The position numbers and the translations under genes are program-made. Positions 23,525 to 32,868 of a stretch of 64,000 nt of DNA are shown piece after piece (position 1 is the first letter of the stretch; each line of letters begins with the position of its first letter). The DNA lies in assembly GCF_032884065.1 (NCBI RefSeq), contig NC_088883.1:32049237-32113236 (forward strand). The letters are read 5' to 3'. The notes below the pieces were generated by a model. That model had not been told where the DNA came from. It searched no databases and saw nothing but the letters and a program-made list of their open reading frames with translations. This stretch comes from Artemia franciscana (taxonomy: Eukaryota > Arthropoda > Branchiopoda > Anostraca > Artemiidae).

Positions 23525-26284
23525 TTAGTTAAAAATTTCTTTAAGTATTTCTAGATAATTCTTTTGATATTTATTTAAAAGTTCGTTATAATGAAAACTA
23601 AATTTTTTAAATTGCCAAGTTAATTTATTTGCAGAAAAACCTCTTGATATCAATTTTTGGCTTAAGATTTTACATCTATTTTTAAAATCAATATAATTAC
23701 TACAAATCCTTGCATAACGAAGTAACTGTGAGAAAAACGCTGAATATGTGATATTTGAGTGTATATTACTTTCAGGGAATGGGAAACTAATCACTTCAAA
23801 ATCAAAATCATCCGTTTTATTATACATTTTAAAACTTAATTTATTATTATCACAAATATTAATATTTAAATCTAAGAAATGATCTTCATGACCAGCGCCA
23901 TGACTAGGCTCAAGAATAAGCTCTGATGGATATATATTTTTAGAAATATCAATGAAATCCTTACAATTTAAGACCAAAATATCATCTAAATATCTTTTAT
24001 TATTTGACAAAGCATGTTTTAAATTAATTGGATTATTCTTATCCATCATATATTTATATTCTAGTTGACTTAAAAACAAGTCAGCTATAAATGGGCTGGC
24101 ATTCCCCCCCATGGGAATTCCCATAATTTGCTTGTACAAATCACCCCCAAATCTTATATAAGTATTGTATAAAACAAATTCCAATAACTCAAAAATCATA
24201 TCCAAGCTGTAACATCTCAAGTTAACTGTAGTATTAAAGCAGTTTGTCCATATGGCTTTTTTATTATAACTGTCTATTTTCAAGAACCTTTTACTAGATA
24301 AGAGGAAAGATTTCTTTATAACAGTTTTTAAATTATCAAACACTAAATTGAGTGATAAATTAGTATACATTGTCGCAAAATCGAAAGACTCAATTCTTTT
24401 AGCTGAAACCATTGTTAAAGAATCTATCACCTGCAGTGAATTATTAACACTCCAATATGGATTAAAATTCGAAAATTTTTTAATACCAGAACAATAGGTT
24501 TTAAGTTTATTTACAATTTCCTTTAAAATTAAAGAGAGGTCAGTAGCAGCAATGCGGGTTGGACATTTAGCTGCTCCAGCAATAAACCGTGGTTTAGGGG
24601 GATTCTTATGAAATTTTACAGTCCAATATAGGAAAGGGAACTTTTTATCATTGTCATTTATTTTAATATTAAAATTTTTAAAAAGTATTTCTTCAGTCTT
24701 TTCAATTAAATTCTCATCCTCTATATTTACCTTTTCATAAACATTAGTTGTGCATAACTCCCTTTTTAAGATATCACAATACAGCTTCTGACAAATTATG
24801 GCAAAATTATTATTAGCTTTATCCACTGGCACAATTACAAATTCGTTCTTTAGATTAGCAATTGCTTGTTTAACCTTCGCATTATAAAATAATGATTTAG
24901 TGTTACTATTTTTTAAGTTAGAATATATTTTATTTCTTACTCTACTAATAATTAAATTCTTCCAACTTTGAAAACTCTCTTTATTTTTATTCTCTTTCTT
25001 ACACCACTTATCAATAAATAAATCAAAATCATTTTCCAAGCCATCAAGAACACTCGATGGTTTCAGATGATGAGAAAGACGGAAATTTGCCCCTTTATTC
25101 ATTATAATTTGAAGATCATCTTGCTTTATTATTGACAAGTCCCCTGTTATAACATGTTTGTAAGTAGGATTTACAAATGGGCCAAGTTGCTTACAATTAC
25201 AAACCGGTTTCCAATTTATATCGCTATCTAGTTTTTTTAGTATTAAATTATAATTAAAAATAATTTGCCCAATAGTTTTTGAAAATTTATAAGTTAAAAC
25301 TGGACTATCATTATAATTTAAATTACTAGGAAGGGCCTGTTTCACATGCCGCTGATTTAAAATTTCTGGTAAATTAATATCTTCAATCTGCTTACAAGTA
25401 AAATTAATAGGTAAATATAATCTGTTATCCTTATTACTAATCTTATCGAACTTCTTCTTTTTTGAAATAAATTTCGTTTTAGTTAGAATGCAAATTGTAT
25501 CACATATTACTTTAAAATTATAATCAAGAGCTGTATTATTCTTCACAATCCAGAAAAGTTTGATTAAATTCCTCTTGGATAAATTATTTAGACACTTTAT
25601 TACAGAAATCATACCCCTAGATTCAAGTAGCTGGCATAGATCTATAGAAAGCATATGTACATCTAATTCATTTTTTCTATTATTTTTCCTATGTCCTCTC
25701 GATCGTTTTTTACGTTTAGTAGGACAAGTAAAAGAAGGATGGTCCATAAAACCATCAATACATTTAACAACAACATGAGACATGTCACCATATTTTGCTA
25801 CACGATCATTTAACCCAAAAGGATAAGCTGTACCAAGAGTATGGATCCAGAAATCCTCCTGTTTACGTAGTCTATTATTCTTCTCTTCTTTATTTAAATT
25901 TTCTAATTCTAAATTTTCTAAAATTGTGACAGTTATATCTGATATGGAACATTTACCATTACTACAATGTTGAACTAGATAGTTATTAGTTTTTTCATTA
26001 TTAACTGTTGTCTTGTGTCCAGAAAATTTTTTATATATATTATTAGTTGTTTCCCCCACATATTGTAGGCAGCATTTATTACATTCTAATAGGTAAATTA
26101 CATTAGTTGTTCTACAATTAACATTACCACGTAACTTGCATGCAAATTTTTTATTATACAATGTACTTTTAACAGAAGTCCGTGGGACAAAATGATCTTG
26201 GCAAAGAAAACAACGACTTTTACACTTACTAACTTTCAAAAAATCGTTCCGAGTTCCGAGGCTAATATTTGTGTTTTGTTGCAT
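23525..26284 (-). CDS. Naiad-type Penelope-like element protein: N-terminal GIY-YIG nuclease plus reverse transcriptase
   Basis: The 919-residue protein nicks target DNA and copies element RNA. Residues about 57-160 form a GIY-YIG nuclease: VIY at 62-64, YVG at 75-77, the zinc-type CCHH set (C68, C71 or C72, H90, H106) and E143. Where many relatives have the catalytic Arg, a Lys-rich YKKF is seen. A K/R-rich patch follows (190-205). The CxC linker motif CNC is at 362-364. RT blocks follow: VPVDKANN (486-493), KPRFIAG (564-570), FDFATMYTN with D635, MGIPMGGNASPF (721-732) and RYLDDIL with D767/D768. The ATG at 26284 gives full nuclease coverage. The 3' UTR is 285 bp. There are no internal stops, so no selenocysteine codons as in some Naiads. 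Confidence 0.9.
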   Translation of the reverse strand: MQQNTNISLGTRNDFLKVSKCKSRCFLCQDHFVPRTSVKSTLYNKKFACKLRGNVNCRTTNVIYLLECNKCCLQYVGETTNNIYKKFSGHKTTVNNEKTNNYLVQHCSNGKCSISDITVTILENLELENLNKEEKNNRLRKQEDFWIHTLGTAYPFGLNDRVAKYGDMSHVVVKCIDGFMDHPSFTCPTKRKKRSRGHRKNNRKNELDVHMLSIDLCQLLESRGMISVIKCLNNLSKRNLIKLFWIVKNNTALDYNFKVICDTICILTKTKFISKKKKFDKISNKDNRLYLPINFTCKQIEDINLPEILNQRHVKQALPSNLNYNDSPVLTYKFSKTIGQIIFNYNLILKKLDSDINWKPVCNCKQLGPFVNPTYKHVITGDLSIIKQDDLQIIMNKGANFRLSHHLKPSSVLDGLENDFDLFIDKWCKKENKNKESFQSWKNLIISRVRNKIYSNLKNSNTKSLFYNAKVKQAIANLKNEFVIVPVDKANNNFAIICQKLYCDILKRELCTTNVYEKVNIEDENLIEKTEEILFKNFNIKINDNDKKFPFLYWTVKFHKNPPKPRFIAGAAKCPTRIAATDLSLILKEIVNKLKTYCSGIKKFSNFNPYWSVNNSLQVIDSLTMVSAKRIESFDFATMYTNLSLNLVFDNLKTVIKKSFLLSSKRFLKIDSYNKKAIWTNCFNTTVNLRCYSLDMIFELLEFVLYNTYIRFGGDLYKQIMGIPMGGNASPFIADLFLSQLEYKYMMDKNNPINLKHALSNNKRYLDDILVLNCKDFIDISKNIYPSELILEPSHGAGHEDHFLDLNINICDNNKLSFKMYNKTDDFDFEVISFPFPESNIHSNITYSAFFSQLLRYARICSNYIDFKNRCKILSQKLISRGFSANKLTWQFKKFSFHYNELLNKYQKNYLEILKEIFN

Positions 26285-26539
26285 AAAAAGTTATTGAAAA
26301 TAAATCCAAAACAAACCAACATCCAAATCAAAATCCAACAATCAAAGTCCAAAAAACATGCCAAGGTCAATAGGTCAATAAATACATAAGCAAAAAGATG
26401 AAAGAACATGTAATTTGCATAAGTGCCATCTCACCAATAATTAACAATATCAGGTTAAAAACCTGGACCAGGGTAAAGGTCTGTCGGGGAGAAAACTAAA
26501 AAAAATTTTCTCCACCAGCACTGGATCCAACCTGGAATA
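26285..26539 (-). other. 5' leader of the Penelope-like element between pseudo-LTR and ORF
   Basis: About 255 bp between the upstream pseudo-LTR and the ORF start hold no other gene. Near 26500-26515 a short palindromic AAAATTTT lies beside GGAGAAAACT and TTTTCTCC, giving a weak hairpin. Confidence 0.6.
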
Positions 26540-26580
26540 ATATCATGAAAAGAGAAATCACCAATGCTACAGCACAAACA

Positions 26581-26617
<37 letters not shown>

Positions 26618-26978
26618 ACAGAAGGAGAAAAGGAAGACTGTTTTCCTAAATTAGTGATTAATATAGACCAGCACTTGAATGAGGCCTTAACCCTACTCAT
26701 CCATACAATCACATAGGTCAAACAGCATAGCCACACACAATCAACCATAAAGAATAATCCATGGACAGGCAGTCATGTCGTCAATAAGTATAAGTCGTCA
26801 TTTACCAAACAATAGAAAAAATAATATAGACAAATAATTCAGAGGCAACACCCAACATAAGGGCTCATCAGGAGAATACACTGGCCTATATAGGGTTTCG
26901 CCACTCTAAATTCTCTACCCAGCACAGTGTTGTGGCTACCACAGAATATCCATGGCATCCCCGCGTCAGGTATCACCC

Positions 26979-26982
<4 letters not shown>
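26540..26982 (-). repeat. 5' pseudo-LTR of the Penelope-like element
   Basis: This is the second copy of the 443-445-bp direct repeat, upstream of the ORF on the element strand. Apart from the A-run I found no difference from 22795-23239. The outer end passes directly into (TA)n. Confidence 0.9.

Positions 26983-27046
<64 letters not shown>
26983..27046. repeat. (TA)n microsatellite at Penelope-like element 5' junction
   Basis: About 32 TA units separate the pseudo-LTR from a Helitron-type 5' sequence (AAAAATAAGTTGTCTGTG). Confidence 0.9.
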
Positions 27047-27055
<9 letters not shown>

Positions 27056-27433
27056 GTTGTCTGTGTGTGGATCTGTGGATGGATCAGGTGACGTCATGTT
27101 TGTTCGCATATGGCGTCTGAATTATTTCACACTAATACAAAAGAAGAAAAAAACTAAAAAAGGTAAAAACTACAAAAAAAACTAATAAGAAAAAAAAACT
27201 AAAAAAGCTAAAAAACTAAAAAAAACTAAAAAAAGGTAAAAATCTAATAACTAAAAAAAAACTGAAAAAAATAAAAAAAGGCAAAAACTACAAAAAAAAA
27301 GCTAAAAAACTAAAAAAACTAAAAAAAAACTAAAAAAAGGTAAAAAACTAAAAAAAACTAAAAACTAAAAAGGAAAAAAACTAAAAAAAAGGAAAAAACT
27401 GAAAAATAAAAGAGAAAAAGAAAACTAAAAAAT
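26983..27433 (+). mobile_element. Helitron 5' portion (end 2)
   Basis: The TATATAAAAATAAGTTGTCTG start and GTGACGTCATGTTTGT are shared with end 1. They are followed by CGCATATGGCGTCTGAA, CACACTAATACAAAAGAAG and a long degenerate CTAAAAAA-rich stretch. The terminal TC is hidden in or lost from the (TA)n run. No coding sequence. Confidence 0.65.
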
Positions 27434-27870
27434 ATGAATAAATATATATAAAAATAAGTTGTTTGTGGGTTATGTCTGTCTGTCTGTCTGTCGAGTGACG
27501 TCGTGTTTGTCCGCATATGACGTCTGAACTATTTCACACTAATACAAAAGAAGAAAAAAAACTAAAAAAGGTAAAAACTACAAAAAAAACTAAAAAGAAA
27601 AAAAACTAAAAAAGCTAAAAAACTAAAAAAACTAAAAAAGGTAAAAAACTAAAAACTAAAAAAAACTGAAAAAACTAAAAAAAAGGCAAAAACTAAAAAA
27701 AAACTAAAAACTAATAAAAAAACCAAAAAAGCTAAAAAACTAAAAAAACTAAAAAAACTAAAAAAAGGTAAAAAACAAAAAAAAAACTAAAAACTAAAAA
27801 AGAAAAAACTAAAAAAAAGGAAAAAACTGAAAAATAAGAGAAAAAGAAAACTAAAAAAATATTAATAAAT
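27140..27870. repeat. A-rich CTAAAAAA/GGTAAAAAC degenerate repeats
   Basis: Irregular tandem CTAAAAAA, GGTAAAAACTA and GAAAAAACT units occur in two blocks (about 27140-27420 and 27545-27870), and similar sequence occurs at 27980-28130. They belong to the Helitron copies and have no coding meaning. Confidence 0.8.
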
Positions 27871-28139
27871 ATAAAAAATATAAATATAAATATAATATAA
27901 ATTAGCAATCAACAAAGCACCGAGACACAAATGACGACCGGGACACAGGGAGTATAAATGACGACCAGGACATAAGTAAAAAAAAAAACTAAAAAAACTA
28001 AAAAAATGGTAAAAACTACAAAAAAACTAAAAACTAATAAAAAAACTAAAAAATCTAAAAATCTAAATAAACTAAAAAAGAAAAAAAAGAAAAAAGGAAA
28101 AAAATAAAGGAGAAAAACAAAACTAAAAAACGAATGTAT

Positions 28140-28457
28140 ATACAGACCGGGACACCGGGATACAAATGACGACCGGGACACAGGGAATATAAATGACGAC
28201 CGGGACACAGGGACACAACTACAATGGGGACGCCGGGGGGCACAGGGGGATATAAATGACGACCGGGACACCGGGACACAAGGAATATAAATGACGCCCG
28301 GGACACTCAAAGATAAATCACAGACTGGAACACCGGGACACAAATGACGACCGGGACACAGGGAATATAAATGACGACCGGGACACAGGGACATAACTAC
28401 AAAGGGGACGCCGGGGTGCACAGGGGGATATATAAATGACGATGGCGACTCAGGGAA

Positions 28458-28460
<3 letters not shown>
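28140..28460. repeat. Helitron-internal minisatellite, second block
   Basis: The same GACGACCGGGACACAGGGAA unit as at 22195-22575, with variants including GGGGACGCCGGGG. It lies immediately before the helicase remnant in both copies. Confidence 0.85.
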
Positions 28461-28774
<314 letters not shown>

Positions 28775-28921
28775 CAGGTGGGACATAGGGACACAACTAC
28801 AATGGCGCGTAACTAATATGGCGCGTAACGACTTACGCGCGCGGGGGGGCTAGGGGGGGGGCGCGAAGCGCCCCCTCCAACTAGGTGTTGGGGTTCGCGC
28901 GAAGCGCCACCCCAACAGCTA

Positions 28922-28922
<1 letters not shown>

Positions 28923-29015
<93 letters not shown>

Positions 29016-29163
29016 TTTCACAGGTGGGACACAGGGTCACAATTACAATGGCGCGTAATTAATATGGCGCGTAAAGACTTACGCACGCGGGGGGGCTAGG
29101 GGGGCGCGAAGTGTCCCACCAACTAGGTGTTGGGGTGGCGCGAAGTGCCACTCCAACAGCTAG
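28923..29163 (+). mobile_element. Second Helitron 3' end, nested or tandem
   Basis: A (TA)n run (28923-29013) leads to CACAGGTGGGACACAGGGTC, GGCGCGTAA repeats and a hairpin (about 29129-29158, TGTTGGGGTGGCGC / GTGCCACTCCAACA), ending AGCTAG then T at 29160-29164. It parallels 28660-28922. Either the Helitron before it inserted into the TA run of this one, or the two are tandem. Confidence 0.7.
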
Positions 29164-29450
29164 TTTATGCATAAAAATGTAAAGAATTTGATCAAAAACC
29201 TAGTCAGCTCACTGTTAAAAGCACCAACTTTTAGGAACAGGTAATATCTTTTTAAACGTTAGTTTCTTTGAAAAAGGCTCATTAGAGAACGGTTGACATC
29301 TTCGATCTACATTATTTTTTTGCATTCATCATGGCAGTACCCTCAAAGTGACGTCATGTTGTTTCTGAATATCATAATTCACTATACGTCATTTTCACTA
29401 TATTACTTGTGATTCTGGATGCATCAACCACTTGGTAAGAAGTAACGAAT
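29164..29450 (+). promoter_or_regulatory. Probable promoter and 5' UTR of the histidyl-tRNA synthetase gene
   Basis: The 287 bp lie between the last Helitron end and the ATG. A perfect TGACGTCA is at 29349-29356, about 95 bp upstream of the ATG, and a half-site TACGTCA lies near 29385. An in-frame TAA at 29436-29438 shuts the frame upstream of the ATG at 29451. A GTAAGA at 29435 resembles a splice donor. No clear TATA box was identified. Regulatory use is inference. Confidence 0.45.
29349..29356. promoter_or_regulatory. CRE/ATF-type TGACGTCA upstream of HARS
   Basis: A perfect palindromic octamer sits in GTGACGTCATGTT, the same context as in the Helitron 5' ends. Animal CREB/ATF factors bind this site; occupancy here is untested. 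Confidence 0.45.
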
Positions 29451-30941
29451 ATGTATAGTATAAAAAAAATCCTAATTGGAACTACAATTGTGGGTGTCAT
29501 TTGTCTTGCTGCTATTAGAAAATACCTTTGTAATAATAAAAAAAAAGATCTCAAAGCAGCCATCGAGGATACCAATATTGCTCAATTAGCAAAACTGGTT
29601 GTGAAAACACCAAAAGGAACCCGTGATCACAATCCCCATCAAATGAGTCTCAGAGATCCTGTATTTGAAAAAATTAAGGTGATTTTCAAACGATTTGGTG
29701 CTCCTTGTATAGACACCCCAGTTTTTGAGTTGAAAGAAATTCTGACTGGAAAGTATGGTGAGGAGTCAAAGCTGATATATAACTTAGAAGATCAGGGAGG
29801 TGAAAAGCTGAGCTTGAGATATGATTTGACTGTACCTTTTGCTAGATACCTTGCTATGAACAAAATAACCAATTTCAAAAGGTACCAAATTTCCAAAGTG
29901 TATAGGAGAGATAATCCAGCTATGACTAGAGGTAGATTCAGAGAATTTTATCAGTGCGATTTTGATATAGCTGGAAAATATGATACGATGATAGCTGATT
30001 CAGAATGCGTTGCTATTATTGGCAGTATTCTCAAGGCATTAGGATTGCCAGATTTCACAATTAAAATAAATCACAGACTTATACTAGATGGAATATTTGA
30101 CGTCTGTGGAGTCCCGGTGGGTAAGTTTAGGACAGTTTGTTCCTCTGTTGATAAACTCGATAAAAGCCCTTGGGAGGAAGTTAGGAAAGAAATAACTGAA
30201 CAGAAGGGGATTGCTGAAGAAGTTGCAGACAAAATAGGAAAATATGTCAAGTTGAATGGAGGTAAAGAGCTAATAGATGAGCTTTTAGATAATGAAGAGT
30301 TAAGCAGATCATCTAGCGGTAAGCAGGGATTAGAAGAAATGAAGCTGTTATTGCAGTATTGCGACTTCTTGAATGTTTCCCAAAATATAGTGTTCGATCT
30401 GAGTTTAGCCCGCGGGCTTGACTACTATACCGGTGTGATTTATGAAGCAGTTTTAAAAGCCACGGTGGTGAAAAACGGAAAAAATGTTGGGATTGGAAGT
30501 GTTGCAGGTGGAGGTCGGTATGATAACCTCGTTGGGATGTTTGATCCAAAAGGTAAACCAGTTCCATGTGTTGGAGTGAGCATAGGAGTAGAACGTATTT
30601 TTGCATATTTGGAAGCCAATGCTGCTACAAAGCCTCGCACAACTGAAACTCAGGTTCTTGTTTGTTCCGCCCAGAAGAATCTCTTGGAGCCAAAAATGAA
30701 AATTGTTACTGAGCTAAGAGAAGCGAACATCAACGCAGAAATTTTTTACAAAGCAAATCGAAAAATTCAATCGCAGCTGCAATATGGTGAAGAAAATCAG
30801 ATTCCTCTGGCAATAGTTATTGGTAACTCAGAAATCGAAAAAAATGTTGTGACAGTTCAAAACATTGTCACAAGAGAAAAAGAAAAAATCCCACGGGAAA
30901 GGCTAATCGAAGAAATAACAGAAAAACTGAAAAAATTGTAA
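29451..30941 (+). CDS. HARS1: Histidyl-tRNA synthetase, uninterrupted, with N-terminal hydrophobic segment
   Basis: The 496-residue class II synthetase charges tRNA-His with histidine using ATP. The core starts at [11 protein letters not shown] (52-62) and closely follows animal [12 protein letters not shown] (89-96) and [17 protein letters not shown] (121-137) lead to the motif 2 region [20 protein letters not shown] (151-170). [10 protein letters not shown] (319-328) and [12 protein letters not shown] (353-364) are the histidine-binding blocks. [12 protein letters not shown] (373-384) is motif 3, and 398-496 is the anticodon-binding domain. All catalytic blocks look intact. The usual WHEP domain is absent. 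Instead residues 6-23 form a hydrophobic segment followed by K/R residues, suggesting a membrane anchor or mitochondrial-type leader. The body has no introns. AATAAA lies at 30995-31000. It could be a retrogene; the mitochondrial or second-copy role is inferred. Confidence 0.93.
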   Translation: MYSIKKILIGTTIVGVICLAAIRKYLCNNKKKDLKAAIEDTNIAQLAKLVVKTPKGTRDHNPHQMSLRDPVFEKIKVIFKRFGAPCIDTPVFELKEILTGKYGEESKLIYNLEDQGGEKLSLRYDLTVPFARYLAMNKITNFKRYQISKVYRRDNPAMTRGRFREFYQCDFDIAGKYDTMIADSECVAIIGSILKALGLPDFTIKINHRLILDGIFDVCGVPVGKFRTVCSSVDKLDKSPWEEVRKEITEQKGIAEEVADKIGKYVKLNGGKELIDELLDNEELSRSSSGKQGLEEMKLLLQYCDFLNVSQNIVFDLSLARGLDYYTGVIYEAVLKATVVKNGKNVGIGSVAGGGRYDNLVGMFDPKGKPVPCVGVSIGVERIFAYLEANAATKPRTTETQVLVCSAQKNLLEPKMKIVTELREANINAEIFYKANRKIQSQLQYGEENQIPLAIVIGNSEIEKNVVTVQNIVTREKEKIPRERLIEEITEKLKKL

Positions 30942-31157
30942 AGTGGTTTTTATTTTATTCTCATATAATTCCAGATTAAGACTGTTTATCTTAAAATAAA
31001 AAAGAAAAGAAAAAAAAGAGTAACGATTCAGAGCTCAAGGTGAATGCATCTATCTTAAAATTGGATATTTAGACTTCAAGCTGCTTTAAACGCAATAGTG
31101 AAATATATTAAGGACAATAAGATATATCAGTAAGTAAAAATGAGTGACATATTGTTG
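30942..31157 (+). terminator. HARS 3' UTR with polyadenylation signal, then unassigned sequence
   Basis: AATAAA at 30995-31000 is followed at once by an A-rich stretch to about 31018. That is either the natural 3' end or the remnant of a retrocopied poly(A) tail. The sequence from 31019 to 31157 holds nothing recognised. Confidence 0.5.
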
Positions 31158-32745
31158 TAAATATGTAATAACAAGAGCAAAGAGCTCATATGGCACTTGT
31201 GACGAGGTCGGGAGAGCCAAGAGCTCATATGGTCTGAGCTCTAGAAAAATTCTAAGAATAAAGAGATTGCTTGCCGGGATTTAAAATAAGAGCTCTGAGT
31301 CACAAGGTCCTTCTCAATATCAGAATTCATTAAACCGTCGGGGAAAACTACTTTTTCAAGTCAATTGGTGCAGCTCCCAGACATGCCTGCGAATTTTTAT
31401 CGTCCTAGCACGTCCAGAAGCACGAAACTCGCCAAAGCACTGAACCCACCACCTAGCTCCTCCAAAGAGAGTGGATCAAGTCCGGTTACGTCAATCACGT
31501 ATTTAAGACATTTATAGGCGTTTAGATTTCCGGTTCCCCCTCCAACTCACCCCAATATCAACAGATCTGGTTGGGATTTGAAATAAGAGGTGTGAGACAC
31601 GAGTTTCTTCTAAATATAAAATTTCATCAAGATCCGGTATCCCGCTCTGAAGTTAAAAATACCTCTGTTTTTCTAATTTTTCGAAATGAACAACCCCAGC
31701 TCCCCAAAAGAGAACGGATCCGTACCAATTATGACAATTTCGTATCTATAACTGGTCCTTATTCTTCCCATTAAGTTTCATCCCGATCTTTCCACTCAAA
31801 GCGTTTTCCAAGATTTTAGGTTCCCTCCAACTCCACCTAATGTCACCACATCCGGTCGGGATTCGAAATAGGAGCTCTGAGAAACGATATCCTTCCAAAC
31901 ACCAAATTTCATTCAGATCCGATCATTCCTTCGTAAGTTAAAATAACTTCATTTTTTTATTTTTCAGGATTAACCCTCCTCTCCCAACTCCCCCGAAGAG
32001 AGCGAATCCTTTCCTGTTATGTCAGTCACGTATCTAGGACTTGTGCTTATTTTTTCCACCAAGTTTCATTCCAATCCCTCCACTCTAAGGTTTTTCAAAA
32101 ATTTAGGTTCCCCCTAATGTCACTGGATCCAGTCGGGTTTGAAATAAGAGCTCTGAGACACGATATCCTTCCAAACTTCAAGTTTCATTAAGATCCGATC
32201 ACTCCTTCGTAAGTTAAAAATACCACATTTTTCAAATTTTTCAGGATTAACCACCCCCCCCCAACTCCCCTAAACAGAGCAGATCTGTTCCGGTTATGTC
32301 AACCACGTGTCTAGGACTACTCCTTATTTTTTCTCACCACGTTTCATCCCGATTCCTCCACTCTAAGTGTTTTCAGAGATTTCAAGTCCCCCCCCCCATC
32401 CAACTCCGCAAATGTCACCGGATCCTGAGACTAAGAGTTCTGAGACACGATATCCTTCCAAACATCAAATTTCATTAAGATCACTCGTTCGTAAGTTAAA
32501 AATACTTCATTTTTTCTATTTTTTCCGAATTAACAGGCCCCCCACTCCTCCCCCCCAGATGGTAAAATCGGAGAAAAGACTATTCCTAATTTAGTGTGGT
32601 CCAGTCCCTGTTATGCCTACCAGATTTCATCGTCCTAGCTTACCTTAAACTGCCTAAAGTAGCAAAACCGGGACAGACCGAAAGATCGACAGAATATGTG
32701 ATCGCTATATCTCACTTGGTCAATACCACGTGCCGTAAAAATTTT
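31158..32745 (+). repeat. Family B dispersed repeat with internal tandem units
   Basis: The copy opens with AACAAGAGCAAAGAGCTCAT and ends near CACTTGGTCAATACCACGTG. The interior repeats a unit of roughly 270-290 bp four or five times. Its landmarks are AAGAGCTCTGAGACACGATA, AAATTTCATTAAGATCCGAT, CAACTCCCCC, ATGTCAATCACGTATCTAGG and TTTCATCCCGATC. The open frames within are short and not conserved. Full relatives lie at 55108-56660. Terminal hairpins plus internal tandem units resemble Helentron/DINE-type non-autonomous elements, but this is only a structural resemblance. Confidence 0.75.
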
Positions 32746-32868
32746 CTAAAAGGAAAATATTTTAACCTTAGATATTTTAGTAGGTTACCGTTGCTCTAGG
32801 TATATTCTTGAAATAGAAAGTATCTTAGTTAGTGTGTAGTCAGCTGTGAGACTATTAGGATTTAAAAA

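Larger units (their letters stand above)
22795..26982 (-). mobile_element. Young Naiad-type Penelope-like retroelement, full length with pseudo-LTRs
   Basis: The element is 4.19 kb and carries one 919-codon uninterrupted ORF. It is flanked by direct repeats (22795-23239 and 26540-26982) that I read as identical apart from A-run length. The domain order is GIY-YIG nuclease first, then a CxC linker, then reverse transcriptase. This is the permuted order of the Naiad/Chlamys clade of Penelope-like elements, not the RT-then-nuclease order of canonical Penelope. Both outer ends lie in (TA)n runs, matching the microsatellite insertion bias known for Naiads. Identical repeats and an open ORF indicate a recent insertion. 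Confidence 0.9.
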
